Part shown: one piece after another, positions 18,276 through 27,129 of the stretch
Layout: each line of letters begins with the position of its first letter
Numbering within the stretch: the stretch's first letter is position 1
Notes under the pieces: generated by a model
Seen by the model: the letters and a program-made list of their open reading frames with translations, nothing else
The model's database searches: none
Told to the model about the DNA's origin: nothing
Position numbers and translations under genes: made by a program
Assembly (NCBI RefSeq): GCF_016907355.1
Contig: NZ_JAFBBW010000001.1
Location: 2,418,001-2,482,000, forward strand
Origin: Agromyces aurantiacus
Lineage (GTDB): Bacteria > Actinomycetota > Actinomycetes > Actinomycetales > Microbacteriaceae
Direction of reading: 5' to 3'
Length of the DNA: 64,000 bases

Positions 18276-18718
18276 GCGTGACCGTTCGCGACGTCGCCGA
18301 GAACGACTTCTTCGGCTGGCTGCCGCTGTTCGACGCCTACTGCGCCGCGCGCGGCGGGCGCCTCGACGACACCAAGGCGCTCATCGTCTGGAGCTGGATC
18401 CAGGACCCGCGCAGCGCCCTGCGCGCCGTCCTCGCGATCGACGACGCGGGCGAGCCCGTGGGCCTCGTGCACTTCCACCCTGAGCCGCGCACGCTCGACG
18501 CCAGCATCGGGCTCGTCGTCGACGACCTCTACGTCGTCGACGCGCACCGCCGCAACGGCGTCGCGCGCCAGCTGCTCGAACGACTCCGCGAGCTCGCGGT
18601 CGAGCTGCACGCGACCCGCATCAACTGGTCGACGGACCCGTCCGACGCCGACGGCCTGCGGATGTCCGACGAGGTGGCCCGCCGCAGCCCCGCCATCCCG
18701 TTCGAGCTGGAGCTCTGA
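18272..18718 (+). CDS. GNAT family N-acetyltransferase
   Basis: 148 residues, a single GNAT domain. Seen: start SVTVRDVAENDFFGWLPLFDAYC, beta-4 region GLVHFHPEP, and the acetyl-CoA-binding segment VDDLYVVDAHRRNGVARQLLERL (motif A with RRNGVA). Transfers acetyl from acetyl-CoA to an amine; substrate unknown. Its ATG overlaps the valS stop (ATGA) and its own stop overlaps the next ATG by one base, so the three genes are one transcription unit. Proximity to an aminoacyl-tRNA synthetase is suggestive only. Confidence 0.9.
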   Translation: MSVTVRDVAENDFFGWLPLFDAYCAARGGRLDDTKALIVWSWIQDPRSALRAVLAIDDAGEPVGLVHFHPEPRTLDASIGLVVDDLYVVDAHRRNGVARQLLERLRELAVELHATRINWSTDPSDADGLRMSDEVARRSPAIPFELEL

Positions 18719-18948
18719 TGCGACTCGGCACCCGCTGGGCGTTCGGCGACGAGCCGCCGCCCTCCGTGCCGTCCGACCTCCGACCGCGCATCGCGGCGGC
18801 CGAGGCGAGCACGGCCGACGGGTCGGGCCGGCACTGGACCCTCACCTGGCCCGAGGGCCGGCCCATCGCCGAGCTCGACGACGGCACCGTGGTGACCACC
18901 GGGCCGGTCGACACCGGCGCCTCGCCCGCGGGCGACGACGACTGGTGA
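18718..18948 (+). CDS. Hypothetical protein, 76 residues
   Basis: Not recognised. Begins MRLGTRWAFGDEPPPSVP, continues with WTLTWPEGRPIAELDDGTVV and ends acidic (GDDDW). Soluble, Trp-rich for its size (four Trp), with a beta-like middle; no signal peptide or metal motif. Supported by TGATG overlap with the upstream GNAT gene and codon use like its neighbours (strong third-position GC). It is the last gene of valS-GNAT and runs toward the methyltransferase on the other strand. Could be a small accessory protein of the unit, but no function can be assigned. Confidence 0.7.
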   Translation: MRLGTRWAFGDEPPPSVPSDLRPRIAAAEASTADGSGRHWTLTWPEGRPIAELDDGTVVTTGPVDTGASPAGDDDW

Positions 18949-18991
18949 GCTGAGCGACCGGTCCGCGGCGGTCGACCGACGGGGCCGAGGC

Positions 18992-19816
18992 TCAGGCGCG
19001 GGCGAGGATCTCGCCGTGCGGCATGAGCAGCCACCCCTCGGGGTCGGCGGCCCAGGCACGCCAGGCGGCCGAGACCTCCTCGAGGTCCGCGTGCGTCGCG
19101 TGGCCCGATTCGATGGCGTGCGCCGCGAACTGCGACTTCGTCGCGCGGTCCGCCCATGCGCCGCCCCACCACTCGCGGTCGCGGTCCGACGAGAACACCC
19201 ACACCGATCCGGTCGCCTCGACGTGGTCGTAGCCGGCGGCGCGTGCCCACCCCTTCAGCATCCGCCCGGCCCGGGCTTCTCCCCCGTTCCACGCGTAGAT
19301 CCGGTCGTTGAGCTCGAGCCAGCGGGCGAGACCCTCGGATTCGGGACTCCAGATCACGCCCCCGTAGTCGGCGTCGCGCGCGGCGAGCAGACCGCCCGGC
19401 CTGAGGACCCGCCGGATCTCGCGCATCGCGTCGACGGGTCTCGCGAGGTGCTGCATCACCTGGTGGGCGTGCACGACGTCGAAGCTGTCGTCCTCGAACT
19501 CCAGCGCGTACGCATCGCCGACCCGGAACTCGACGTTGTCGACGCCGTCGCTCGCCGCGAGCCCGTTCGCCCGCGCGACGACCTCGGCGGAGGCGTCGAT
19601 GCCGATGACGGACCCCGGCTGCACGCGTCGCGCGAGGTCGATCGAGATCGTTCCGGGGCCGCTCCCCACATCGAGGACCCGAAGGCCGGCCGTCAGGTGC
19701 GGCGCGAGGTACGCGGCGGAGTTGTCGACCGTCCGCCACTCGTGCACCCGGAGGACGCTCTCATGGTGGCCGTGCGTGTATCCCTCGCGGGCGTGCGGTT
19801 CGGGAGTCGCCTGCAT
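18992..19816 (-). CDS. Class I SAM-dependent methyltransferase
   Basis: 274 residues. Seen: SAM motif I VLDVGSGPGTISIDLA near residue 47, GIDASAEVVARA (motif II), DAYALEFEDDSFDVVHAHQVMQHL (motif post II) and VLRPGGLLAARDADYGG. The fold is that of UbiE/Coq5-like and arsenite-like methyltransferases; the substrate is not identifiable. The C-terminal 100 residues (Trp-rich) may form a lid. Start ATG 19816; TAGGCT (19828-19823) lies 6 nt upstream, so leaderless. Monocistronic, between the valS unit and the suf operon terminator. Confidence 0.9.
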   Translation of the reverse strand: MQATPEPHAREGYTHGHHESVLRVHEWRTVDNSAAYLAPHLTAGLRVLDVGSGPGTISIDLARRVQPGSVIGIDASAEVVARANGLAASDGVDNVEFRVGDAYALEFEDDSFDVVHAHQVMQHLARPVDAMREIRRVLRPGGLLAARDADYGGVIWSPESEGLARWLELNDRIYAWNGGEARAGRMLKGWARAAGYDHVEATGSVWVFSSDRDREWWGGAWADRATKSQFAAHAIESGHATHADLEEVSAAWRAWAADPEGWLLMPHGEILARA

Positions 19817-19854
19817 GGCACGAGCCTATTCCCCCGGCGAGCGGCCGGACAGAC

Positions 19855-19888
19855 GACGAGGGAGGCACCCGCGGGTGCCTCCCTCGTC
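19855..19888. terminator. Terminator of the suf operon
   Basis: Perfect inverted repeat with 16-bp arms: GACGAGGGAGGCACCC (19855-19870) and GGGTGCCTCCCTCGTC (19873-19888), 2-nt centre. It lies 20 nt past the stop of the SufT-like gene and just upstream of the leaderless methyltransferase promoter, thereby insulating it. Confidence 0.85.
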
Positions 19889-19908
19889 GATCGCGCGCGG
19901 CGATCGGA

Positions 19909-20238
19909 TCAGATCGCGAAGCCGAGCGCGCGCATCATGTCGCGACCGTCGTCGGTGATGCGCTCGGGGCCCCACGGCGGCATCCACACCCAGTTGATGC
20001 GGAACCGCTCGACGGTGCCGTCGAGCGCCTCGGCCGTCTGCTCCTCGATCACGTCGGTGAGCGGGCAGCCGGCGCTGGTCAGGGTCATGTTGATCACGAG
20101 CGCGTCGTTCTCGTCATCCCAGTTGAGGTCGTAGATGAGCCCGAGGTCGACGATGTTCACGCCCAGCTCGGGGTCGACGACATCCTTCAGCGCTTCGCTG
20201 ATCTCGTCGTACCGCTCGGGAGCGAGTGAGGTGACCAT
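19909..20238 (-). CDS. MIP18/DUF59 family Fe-S assembly factor (SufT-like)
   Basis: 109 residues, one DUF59 domain. Seen: ISEALKDVVDPELGVNIVDLGLIYDL, the family signature, and the conserved cysteine in LTSAGCPLTD (C58), then WVWMPPWGPERIT near the end. Family role: helps deliver or mature Fe-S clusters. Annotated elsewhere as metal-sulfur cluster assembly factor or SufT. Start ATG 20238, about 20 nt after the sufC stop. Last gene of sufB-sufD-Rieske-sufC-this gene; no cysteine desulfurase gene (sufS) or sufU lies between sufC and it. Confidence 0.93.
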   Translation of the reverse strand: MVTSLAPERYDEISEALKDVVDPELGVNIVDLGLIYDLNWDDENDALVINMTLTSAGCPLTDVIEEQTAEALDGTVERFRINWVWMPPWGPERITDDGRDMMRALGFAI

Positions 20239-20258
20239 GGAGGGAATCCTACCCGCGC

Positions 20259-21026
<768 letters not shown>

Positions 21027-21091
21027 GATGCTTCGGTGGTCTCTTTCGTTGGTGTCGGCCGCGCGGGCCGGAGGTCGGTGGGAGTCGGGCG

Positions 21092-21418
21092 TCAGACGGC
21101 GAGCTTCACCTGGGGGTCGATGAAGACGCCCCCGTCGGTGATCTCGACCTGGTAGACGGGCACGGGCTCGTAGGCCGGCAGCGTCAGCGGCTTGCCGGTG
21201 ACGAGCGAGAACTTCGAGCCGTGCGCCCAGCACTCGAGCGTGTCGTCCTCGACGAACCCCTCGGAGAGGGAGATGTCGCCGTGGGTGCAGGTGTCGCCGA
21301 TGGCGAAGATGTCGCCCGCGGCATCCTTCACGACCGCGATCGGCACGCCGTCGACGACGAACCGCTGGGCCTCATTGACGGCGAGGTCATCGACCCCGCA
21401 CACGCGAGTGGATGCCAT
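21092..21418 (-). CDS. Rieske [2Fe-2S] ferredoxin in suf operon
   Basis: 108 residues, a stand-alone Rieske domain. Seen: CTHGDISLSEG (C44, H46) and CWAHGSKF (C63, H66), the two C-x-H...C-x2-H clusters that bind [2Fe-2S]; no membrane anchor. Resembles the non-heme ferredoxin subunits of dioxygenases (NirD/BphF type), but in actinobacteria it is a standard member of suf operons, between sufD and sufC, where it may supply electrons or be a client. It follows sufD with a 1-nt gap, indicating coupling. Confidence 0.95.
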   Translation of the reverse strand: MASTRVCGVDDLAVNEAQRFVVDGVPIAVVKDAAGDIFAIGDTCTHGDISLSEGFVEDDTLECWAHGSKFSLVTGKPLTLPAYEPVPVYQVEITDGGVFIDPQVKLAV

Positions 21419-21419
21419 G

Positions 21420-22601
21420 TCAGCTCCCCTGGAGTTCGGCTTCGAGCGCCGCCATCAGGCGCTCTTCGAGTTCGGCGTCGCCGATCTGCTGGACCACCTC
21501 GGCGAGGAAGCCGCGCACGACGAGGCGACGCGCCTCGTCCTCCGGGATGCCTCGGGCCTGCAGGTAGAACAGCTGCTCGTCGTCGAACCGGCCCGTCGCC
21601 GACGCGTGGCCGGCGCCCTCGATGTCGCCCGTCTCGATCTCGAGGTTCGGGACCGAGTCGGCACGCGTGCCGTCGGTGAGCACGAGGTTGCGGTTCTGCT
21701 CGTAGCTGTCGGTGCCGGTCGCGGCGTTGCCGATCAGCACGTCGCCGATCCACACGCTGCGCGCGCCCTCGCCCTGCAGCGCGCCCTTGTACGTCACGCG
21801 CGACCGCGTGTGCGGCGCGTCATGGTGCACGAAGACCTGCTGCTCGAGGTGCTGGCCGGCGTCGGAGAAGTAGAGGCCGAGCGCCTCGACGTCCCCGCCC
21901 TGCTCGGCGAGGTGCGTCGACGGGTTCACCCGGACGACCTTGCCGCCGAGCGAGACGACGATGTGCTTGAGCTTGGCGTCGCGGCCGATGCGCGCGAAGT
22001 GGCTCGCGAGGTGCACCGAGTCGTCGGTCCACTCCTGCAGCGACACGACGGTGAGGTTCGCACCCTCGCCGACGAGGATCTCGACGTTCTCGGCGAGCCG
22101 GGCATCGCCCGTGCCGCGCAGCACCACGAGCGCGCGGCTGTTGGGCGCGGCCTCGATCACGGTGTGCGCCGCGCGCGGCGCGGTGCCGAGGCCGGAGCGC
22201 GTGACCGTGACGGCCTTCGCCTCCTCGCCCGAGACCGAGACGAGCAGCGCCTCGACGAAGCTCGACCACGCGTTCGCCGAAGCGCGGTCCTCGGGCGTGC
22301 CGGCGCGGCCGATGCGCTCGTCGTCGCGCGGGACCCACGAGAGGGCGACCCCCGCGGCATCCGTCGACTCGACCTCGAGCCGCGCACCGTCGAGCTCACC
22401 CGAGGTGAGGTCGGCGAACGCCGCGACGGGCGCGTACTTCCACTCGTGCTCGCGGCCGGTGACCGGGGCGAAGTCGGCGACCTGCGTCGAGCGGAAGCGC
22501 TCGGAACGGGTCTGGACGGGCGCGAACCCGCCGTCGGAATGGGCTCGGAGGCCGTGCTGCTCCGCGGTGGGCATGGCGGTGCTCTGCATCGTCGTGCTCA
22601 T
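21420..22601 (-). CDS. sufD: Fe-S cluster assembly protein SufD
   Basis: Scaffold partner of SufB in SufBC2D. 393 residues. Seen: beta-helix core and C-terminal wording typical of the family (GRFDDEQLFYLQARGIPEDEARRLVVRGFLAEVV), with THLAEQGGDVEALGLYFSDAGQHLEQQ before it. N-terminal 25 residues are Ser/Thr-rich and variable. Start ATG 22601, 3 nt after the sufB stop. Confidence 0.95.
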   Translation of the reverse strand: MSTTMQSTAMPTAEQHGLRAHSDGGFAPVQTRSERFRSTQVADFAPVTGREHEWKYAPVAAFADLTSGELDGARLEVESTDAAGVALSWVPRDDERIGRAGTPEDRASANAWSSFVEALLVSVSGEEAKAVTVTRSGLGTAPRAAHTVIEAAPNSRALVVLRGTGDARLAENVEILVGEGANLTVVSLQEWTDDSVHLASHFARIGRDAKLKHIVVSLGGKVVRVNPSTHLAEQGGDVEALGLYFSDAGQHLEQQVFVHHDAPHTRSRVTYKGALQGEGARSVWIGDVLIGNAATGTDSYEQNRNLVLTDGTRADSVPNLEIETGDIEGAGHASATGRFDDEQLFYLQARGIPEDEARRLVVRGFLAEVVQQIGDAELEERLMAALEAELQGS

Positions 22602-22604
22602 GGG

Positions 22605-24023
22605 TCAGCCGACCGATCCTTCCATGCCCATCTCGATGAGCTTGTTGAGTTCCATCGCGTACTCCATGGGCAGCTCGCGCGCGATCGGCTCGATGAAGCC
22701 GCGCACGATCATCGCCATCGCCTCGTCCTCGGGCAGGCCCCGCGACATGAGGTAGAACAGCTGCTCCTCGCTGACCTTGGAGACCGTGGCCTCGTGGCCG
22801 AGCTGGACGTCGTCGACGCGGATGTCGATCGCCGGGTACGTGTCGGAGCGCGAGATGGTGTCGACCAGGAGCGCGTCGCAGCGCACCGTGTTCGCGGAGT
22901 GGTGCGCGTTGGCATCCACCCGGACCTCGCCGCGGTAGCCCGCTCGGCCGCCGCCGCGCGCGATCGACTTCGACACGATCGACGACTGCGTGTACGGCGC
23001 CATGTGGATCATCTTGGCGCCGGCATCCTGGTGCTGGCCCGGGCCCGCGAACGCGACGGAGAGCGTCTCGCCCTTGGCGTGCTCGCCCATGAGGAAGATC
23101 GAGGGGTACTTCATCGTGACCTTCGAGCCGATGTTGCCGTCGACCCATTCCATGGTCGCGCCCTCGTGCGCGACCGCGCGCTTGGTGACCAGGTTGTACA
23201 CGTTGTTCGACCAGTTCTGGATGGTCGTGTAGCGCACGCGCGCGTTCTTCTTCACGATGATCTCGACGACCGCCGAGTGCAGCGAGTCGGACTTGTAGAT
23301 CGGCGCCGTGCAGCCCTCGATGTAGTGCACGTAGCTGTCCTCGTCGGCGATGATCAGCGTGCGCTCGAACTGGCCCATGTTCTCGGTGTTGATCCGGAAG
23401 TAGGCCTGCAGCGGGATCTCGACGTGCACGCCCTTCGGCACGTAGACGAACGAGCCGCCCGACCACACCGCGGTGTTCAGCGCCGCGAACTTGTTGTCGC
23501 CGGCGGGGATCACCGTGCCGAAGTACTCCTCGAAGAACTCGGGGTGCTCCTTGAGCGCCGTGTCGGTGTCGAGGAAGATGACGCCCTGCTCCTCGAGATC
23601 CTCTCGGATCTGGTGGTAGACGACCTCGGACTCGTACTGCGCGGCGACGCCCGCGACGAGGCGCTGGCGCTCGGCCTCGGGGATGCCGAGGCGCTCGTAG
23701 GTGTTGCGGATGTCCTCGGGCAGGTCCTCCCAGGTCTGGGCCTGCTTCTCGGTCGAGCGGACGAAGTACTTGATGTTGTCGAAGTCGATCTCCGACAGGT
23801 CGGCGCCCCAGCTCGGCATGGGCTTGCGGTCGAACAGCTGGAGTGCGCGCAGGCGACGCTGCAGCATCCACTCGGGCTCGTCCTTCAGCCGAGAGATGTC
23901 GGCCACCACCTCAGGCGACAGGCCGCGTCGAGCGGATGCCCCGGCGACGTCGGAGTCGGCCCAGCCGAACTCGTACGTGCCGAGCCCCTCCAACTCGGGG
24001 CGGTCGATGAGTACGTCCGTCAT
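22605..24023 (-). CDS. sufB: Fe-S cluster assembly protein SufB
   Basis: Main cluster-building scaffold of SufBC2D. 472 residues, normal length. Seen: [57 protein letters not shown], the cysteine in NTVRCDALL that corresponds to the scaffold Cys, and the C-terminal [17 protein letters not shown] repeat shared with SufD. Start ATG 24023 with a GGGAG upstream. First gene of the operon; the usual actinobacterial regulator gene sufR is not upstream, ctaA being divergent instead. Confidence 0.97.
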   Translation of the reverse strand: MTDVLIDRPELEGLGTYEFGWADSDVAGASARRGLSPEVVADISRLKDEPEWMLQRRLRALQLFDRKPMPSWGADLSEIDFDNIKYFVRSTEKQAQTWEDLPEDIRNTYERLGIPEAERQRLVAGVAAQYESEVVYHQIREDLEEQGVIFLDTDTALKEHPEFFEEYFGTVIPAGDNKFAALNTAVWSGGSFVYVPKGVHVEIPLQAYFRINTENMGQFERTLIIADEDSYVHYIEGCTAPIYKSDSLHSAVVEIIVKKNARVRYTTIQNWSNNVYNLVTKRAVAHEGATMEWVDGNIGSKVTMKYPSIFLMGEHAKGETLSVAFAGPGQHQDAGAKMIHMAPYTQSSIVSKSIARGGGRAGYRGEVRVDANAHHSANTVRCDALLVDTISRSDTYPAIDIRVDDVQLGHEATVSKVSEEQLFYLMSRGLPEDEAMAMIVRGFIEPIARELPMEYAMELNKLIEMGMEGSVG

Positions 24024-24275
24024 GCTCTCCCTCTTCTCCTCCCGCGCACCGGCTATCAGTCCGGCCCATCCCCGACCGACGGTCGAGGTGCCGCTGCGGT
24101 CGTGGGGTGATGTGCGGGTGGCTTCGTCGCGAACCTACAATGGCAGTGCACCCATGGGCCCGCCGAGGCGCGCGCATCGGGCGCTGCCGACCATTCAAGT
24201 CTATAGGGTCGAAGGTCCCGGAGTCCCGACTCCCAGAACCCTCCCACTCCGACCCGGATCAGGAATCGACGAGCC
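24024..24275. promoter_or_regulatory. Divergent sufB / ctaA control region
   Basis: 252 bp. Back-to-back -10 candidates overlap at 24198-24209: TAGACT on minus (24203-24198, toward sufB) and TAGGGT on plus (24204-24209, toward ctaA). A second sufB candidate is TAGGTT (24137-24132). The short inverted repeat GGAGTC-CC-GACTCC (24220-24233) lies between the plus -10 and the ctaA start. None has a strong -35. Confidence 0.4.
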
Positions 24276-25214
24276 GTGAACCGCGTCACCGCCTGGCTGC
24301 CCGACCGCATCGACCGCCGCGTGCGCGTGGTCGCGTGGCTGTCCTTCCTCGCGCAGACCATCATCATCGGCACGGGCGGCGCCGTGCGTCTGACCGGTTC
24401 GGGCCTCGGCTGCCCGACCTGGCCGCTCTGCACGGCCGACTCGCTCGTCACGACGCCCGAGATGGGCATCCACGGCATGATCGAGTTCGGCAACCGCCTG
24501 ATGACGGGCGTGGTCGGCATCGTCGCGCTGCTCGTGGTGCTCTCGATCTGGCGGCTGCGGCGCGAGCGGCGCGACCTCTGGACCCTCGCGGTCATCGTCG
24601 TGCTCGGCATCGTCGCGCAGGCCGTCGTCGGCGGTATCACGGTGTGGACCGGCCTGAACCCCTTCATCGTGGGCTTCCACTACGTCGCCTCGCTCCTCCT
24701 CGTGTGCGTCACCGCCGCGTACCTGGTGCGCCTCGGCGCCGTGCCCGGTCCGCGTGAGCTCGCCGTGCCCCGCTGGTACGCGACGCTCACGCACGCGACC
24801 ACCGCGGTGCTCGCCGTCTCCATCGTGTTCGGCGTGCTCACGACCGCCTCGGGCCCGCACTCGGGCGACCCCGACGCGGGCCGCACGGGCTTCAACGCCG
24901 AGGTGCTCGAGCACGTGCACGCGTGGCCCGGCTACGCGCTGTTCGTCCTCACGCTCGTGCTCGTGGTGGGCGCGTGGCGACTGCGGCTGCCGACCCTGCG
25001 CTGGGCGGCCGGGCTCCTCGCGATCGAGCTCGTCCAGATCGCGATCGGGCTCTACCAGGCCCGCAACGGCCTGCCGCCGCTCGCGGTCGGCGTGCACATG
25101 GTGCTCGCCGCGCTCACGGCCGCGAGCATGACGGTGCTCGTGCTGAAGCTCAAGCGGCCGGCGTCGGCGCCCGCCGAGGCGGCCGACGCGGCCGTCGCGG
25201 CATCCGCCCGCTGA
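24276..25214 (+). CDS. ctaA: Heme A synthase (COX15/CtaA)
   Basis: Oxidises the C8 methyl of heme O to make heme A for cytochrome aa3 oxidase. 312 residues with about eight membrane helices. Seen: GTGGAVRLTGSGLGCPTWPLC at the end of helix one (invariant RLTGSGLGCPDWPLC-type motif), heme-ligand histidines in GIHGMIEFGNRL, GFHYVASLLL, EHVHAWPGY and GVHMVLAAL. Start GTG 24276. Divergent from sufB, convergent toward ctaB, with which it forms the heme A branch. Confidence 0.95.
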   Translation: MNRVTAWLPDRIDRRVRVVAWLSFLAQTIIIGTGGAVRLTGSGLGCPTWPLCTADSLVTTPEMGIHGMIEFGNRLMTGVVGIVALLVVLSIWRLRRERRDLWTLAVIVVLGIVAQAVVGGITVWTGLNPFIVGFHYVASLLLVCVTAAYLVRLGAVPGPRELAVPRWYATLTHATTAVLAVSIVFGVLTTASGPHSGDPDAGRTGFNAEVLEHVHAWPGYALFVLTLVLVVGAWRLRLPTLRWAAGLLAIELVQIAIGLYQARNGLPPLAVGVHMVLAALTAASMTVLVLKLKRPASAPAEAADAAVAASAR

Positions 25215-25309
25215 CCTGGGTCGCCGCAGCTTCGGAGATCTCCGTGTCTCCGGGTCGAACACCCTGATCGGCCCCGGTGCCGCGGTGATCTCCGGAGCCG
25301 TGGTGGGGC

Positions 25310-25732
25310 TCACCGCCGGTGGAGCCCCTGCGCGACCGCGCGCGTGATGACCTCCTGCACCGCCGGCCAGTCCTCGACGACCTGACGGTACCCCACCCGG
25401 ATCACCTGATAGCCGCGCACGAGCAGCGCGGCGTCGTGCGCATTGTCGGCGACCCGCTGCCCGCCCACGTGATGCCCGCCGTCGATCTGCACGACGAGTC
25501 GCTCGCCGATCAGGAAGTCGACACGGTGGCCTTCGATCCAGGCCTGCGCGAGGATCCGCACGTCGAGCCAGCGCAACCGCGTGCGGAGGAGCGTCTCGAG
25601 GCCCGAATCCGAGTACGGGGTCGCGGCGTCGAGCGCCCGCCGCAGGTGGTGCCGGCTGTGCCCGGCGGACTGCAGGGTCGTCATCCGTGCCACGCCGCCC
25701 ACGCGCCGCACGCTGTGCTCCAGATCTGCCAT
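25310..25732 (-). CDS. Short DUF559/Vsr-fold protein with N-terminal helix-turn-helix remnant
   Basis: 140 residues from ATG 25732. Residues 1-37 (LEHSVRRVGGVARMTTLQSAGHSRHHLRRAL) resemble the winged-helix start of larger Microbacteriaceae proteins (AbiEi-like N-terminus plus C-terminal DUF559). Residues 42-140 resemble DUF559 (VDFLIGERLVVQIDGGHH, NAHDAALLVRGYQVIRVGYRQV), a restriction-endonuclease-like fold related to Vsr. Full-length relatives as I know them are about 280-320 residues, so the middle seems to have been lost in frame, and Q stands where a catalytic E is often found. Lies alone between ctaA and ctaB, bracketed by GATCTCCGG copies. Could be a decayed gene; activity doubtful. 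Confidence 0.6.
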   Translation of the reverse strand: MADLEHSVRRVGGVARMTTLQSAGHSRHHLRRALDAATPYSDSGLETLLRTRLRWLDVRILAQAWIEGHRVDFLIGERLVVQIDGGHHVGGQRVADNAHDAALLVRGYQVIRVGYRQVVEDWPAVQEVITRAVAQGLHRR

Positions 25733-25881
25733 GGCCCGAGCCTGACCGCGTCGGGCGCCCGCGCACGACGGAACCGGGCGATCCGTGGAACCTTCGAGCA
25801 CGGCCGCGGTCTGGAGGACGGGTCGGCCGCACCGCAGCACCGGTGATCACCACGCGGCCGGTCGGCCGGCGCGGATCTCGC

Positions 25882-25903
25882 CCGGAGATGTGGCGATCTC
25901 CGG
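25882..25903. terminator. Terminator-like hairpin after ctaB
   Basis: CCGGAGAT (25882-25889), loop GTGGCG, ATCTCCGG (25896-25903): perfect 8-bp stem 23 nt past the ctaB stop. Confidence 0.6.
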
Positions 25904-25926
25904 CACTGCGGCGCGCGAGGCCAGGC

Positions 25927-26847
25927 CTAGAAGGGCAGCAGCGGGTCGATCCCGACGGCGAGGAACAGCAGCGACAGGTACACGATCGAGCCGTGGAAGA
26001 CGCGCATCGGCGAGACCTCGACCCCCCGGATGGCGAGGTTGTAGAGCCGGTGACACTCGGCGATGAACCAGACTCCGGTGACCAGCGCGACGCTCGAGTA
26101 GAGCAGGCCCATGCCCGCGATCGGGATGAGCAGCAGCGAGGCCGCGACCGTCGCGTACGCGTAGAGGATGACCTGGAGGCCGACCTGCGCGCGGCCGCGC
26201 ACGACCGCGAGCATGGGCACGCCGGCGGCGGCGTAGTCCTCGCGGTACTTCATCGACAGCGGCCAGTAGTGCGGCGGCGTCCAGAGGAAGATGATCAGGA
26301 ACAGGATGAACGGCGCCCAGTCGAGGCTGCCGGTCACGGCCGCCCAGCCGATCAGCACGGGCATGCAGCCGGCGACGCCGCCCCAGACGATGTTCTGCGC
26401 CGTGCGGCGCTTGAGGATCAGGCTGTAGAAGACGACGTAGAGCAGGATCGCGAGGAACGACAGCCCCGCCGCCACCCAATTGGTGAAGACGCCCAGCCAC
26501 ACGATCGAGGCGATTCCGAGGGCCCACGCGAACACGAGCGCCTCGCGGTCGGTGAGCTCGCCCGTCACGAGCGGTCGACCCCGCGTGCGCCGCATGACGC
26601 GATCGATGTCGCGGTCGATGTAGCAGTTGAACGCACCCGCGGATCCGGCGCTCATCGCGCCGCCGATGAGCGTGGCGATCAGCAGCCACAGGTCGGGCAG
26701 CCCGTTCGAGGCGAGGATCATCGTCGGTGCGGTCACGACGAGGAGCAACTCGATCACCCGGGGCTTGGTGAGGGCGACGTAGGCGGCGACCTTGCGTCGC
26801 ACGCTCGTCGTCGGACGAGCTTCACGGGTGATGGGAGCGGCCTGCAT
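25927..26847 (-). CDS. ctaB: Protoheme IX farnesyltransferase (heme O synthase)
   Basis: UbiA-family membrane prenyltransferase making heme O from protoheme and farnesyl-PP. 306 residues, about eight or nine helices. Seen: [18 protein letters not shown], the first Asp-rich motif [20 protein letters not shown], and the second region [26 protein letters not shown]. Start ATG 26847. Convergent with ctaA, divergent from tkt; candidate -10 TAGAAT at 26904-26899. Confidence 0.96.
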   Translation of the reverse strand: MQAAPITREARPTTSVRRKVAAYVALTKPRVIELLLVVTAPTMILASNGLPDLWLLIATLIGGAMSAGSAGAFNCYIDRDIDRVMRRTRGRPLVTGELTDREALVFAWALGIASIVWLGVFTNWVAAGLSFLAILLYVVFYSLILKRRTAQNIVWGGVAGCMPVLIGWAAVTGSLDWAPFILFLIIFLWTPPHYWPLSMKYREDYAAAGVPMLAVVRGRAQVGLQVILYAYATVAASLLLIPIAGMGLLYSSVALVTGVWFIAECHRLYNLAIRGVEVSPMRVFHGSIVYLSLLFLAVGIDPLLPF

Positions 26848-27129
26848 GGATTCCTCTTCCGGGGCGCGCGCGAACGGCGGGCGCGCGCATCCCGTTCGAT
26901 TCTAGGACATCCCTCCGCCGCCGGCGGGACCCGTCAACCCCCGTCATACAGTGAGGGCGACTCCATATACTGAAGCCAGCGCGCCCGGTGGCGCGGATTC
27001 GACGTGCAACTCCACCTCACGCATGACCGGATCGGTCGCCGGGCTCCACCGCGCCGTCGCGTTTCCCGGCGGGTCGGGAGCGTCACCGAGCTCCCCGACG
27101 CCCGTCACAACCGGAAGGAACAGCTACCC
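26848..27129. promoter_or_regulatory. Divergent ctaB / tkt control region
   Basis: 282 bp. On plus, TATACT (26966-26971) is a perfect-looking -10 for the tkt operon, predicted start near 26978 and a leader of about 150 nt; the -35 position is weak (GTCATA). On minus, TAGAAT (26904-26899) serves ctaB. The tkt leader ends with GGAAGGAA before GTG 27130. No riboswitch class was recognised in the leader. Confidence 0.6.

Noticed and set aside
25215..25926. Transposon or genomic island around the DUF559 gene
   Set aside because: No transposase, no long terminal inverted repeats, and base composition and codon use look like the neighbours. Only 9-bp repeats are present, so kept as a finding about the gene rather than as a mobile element.
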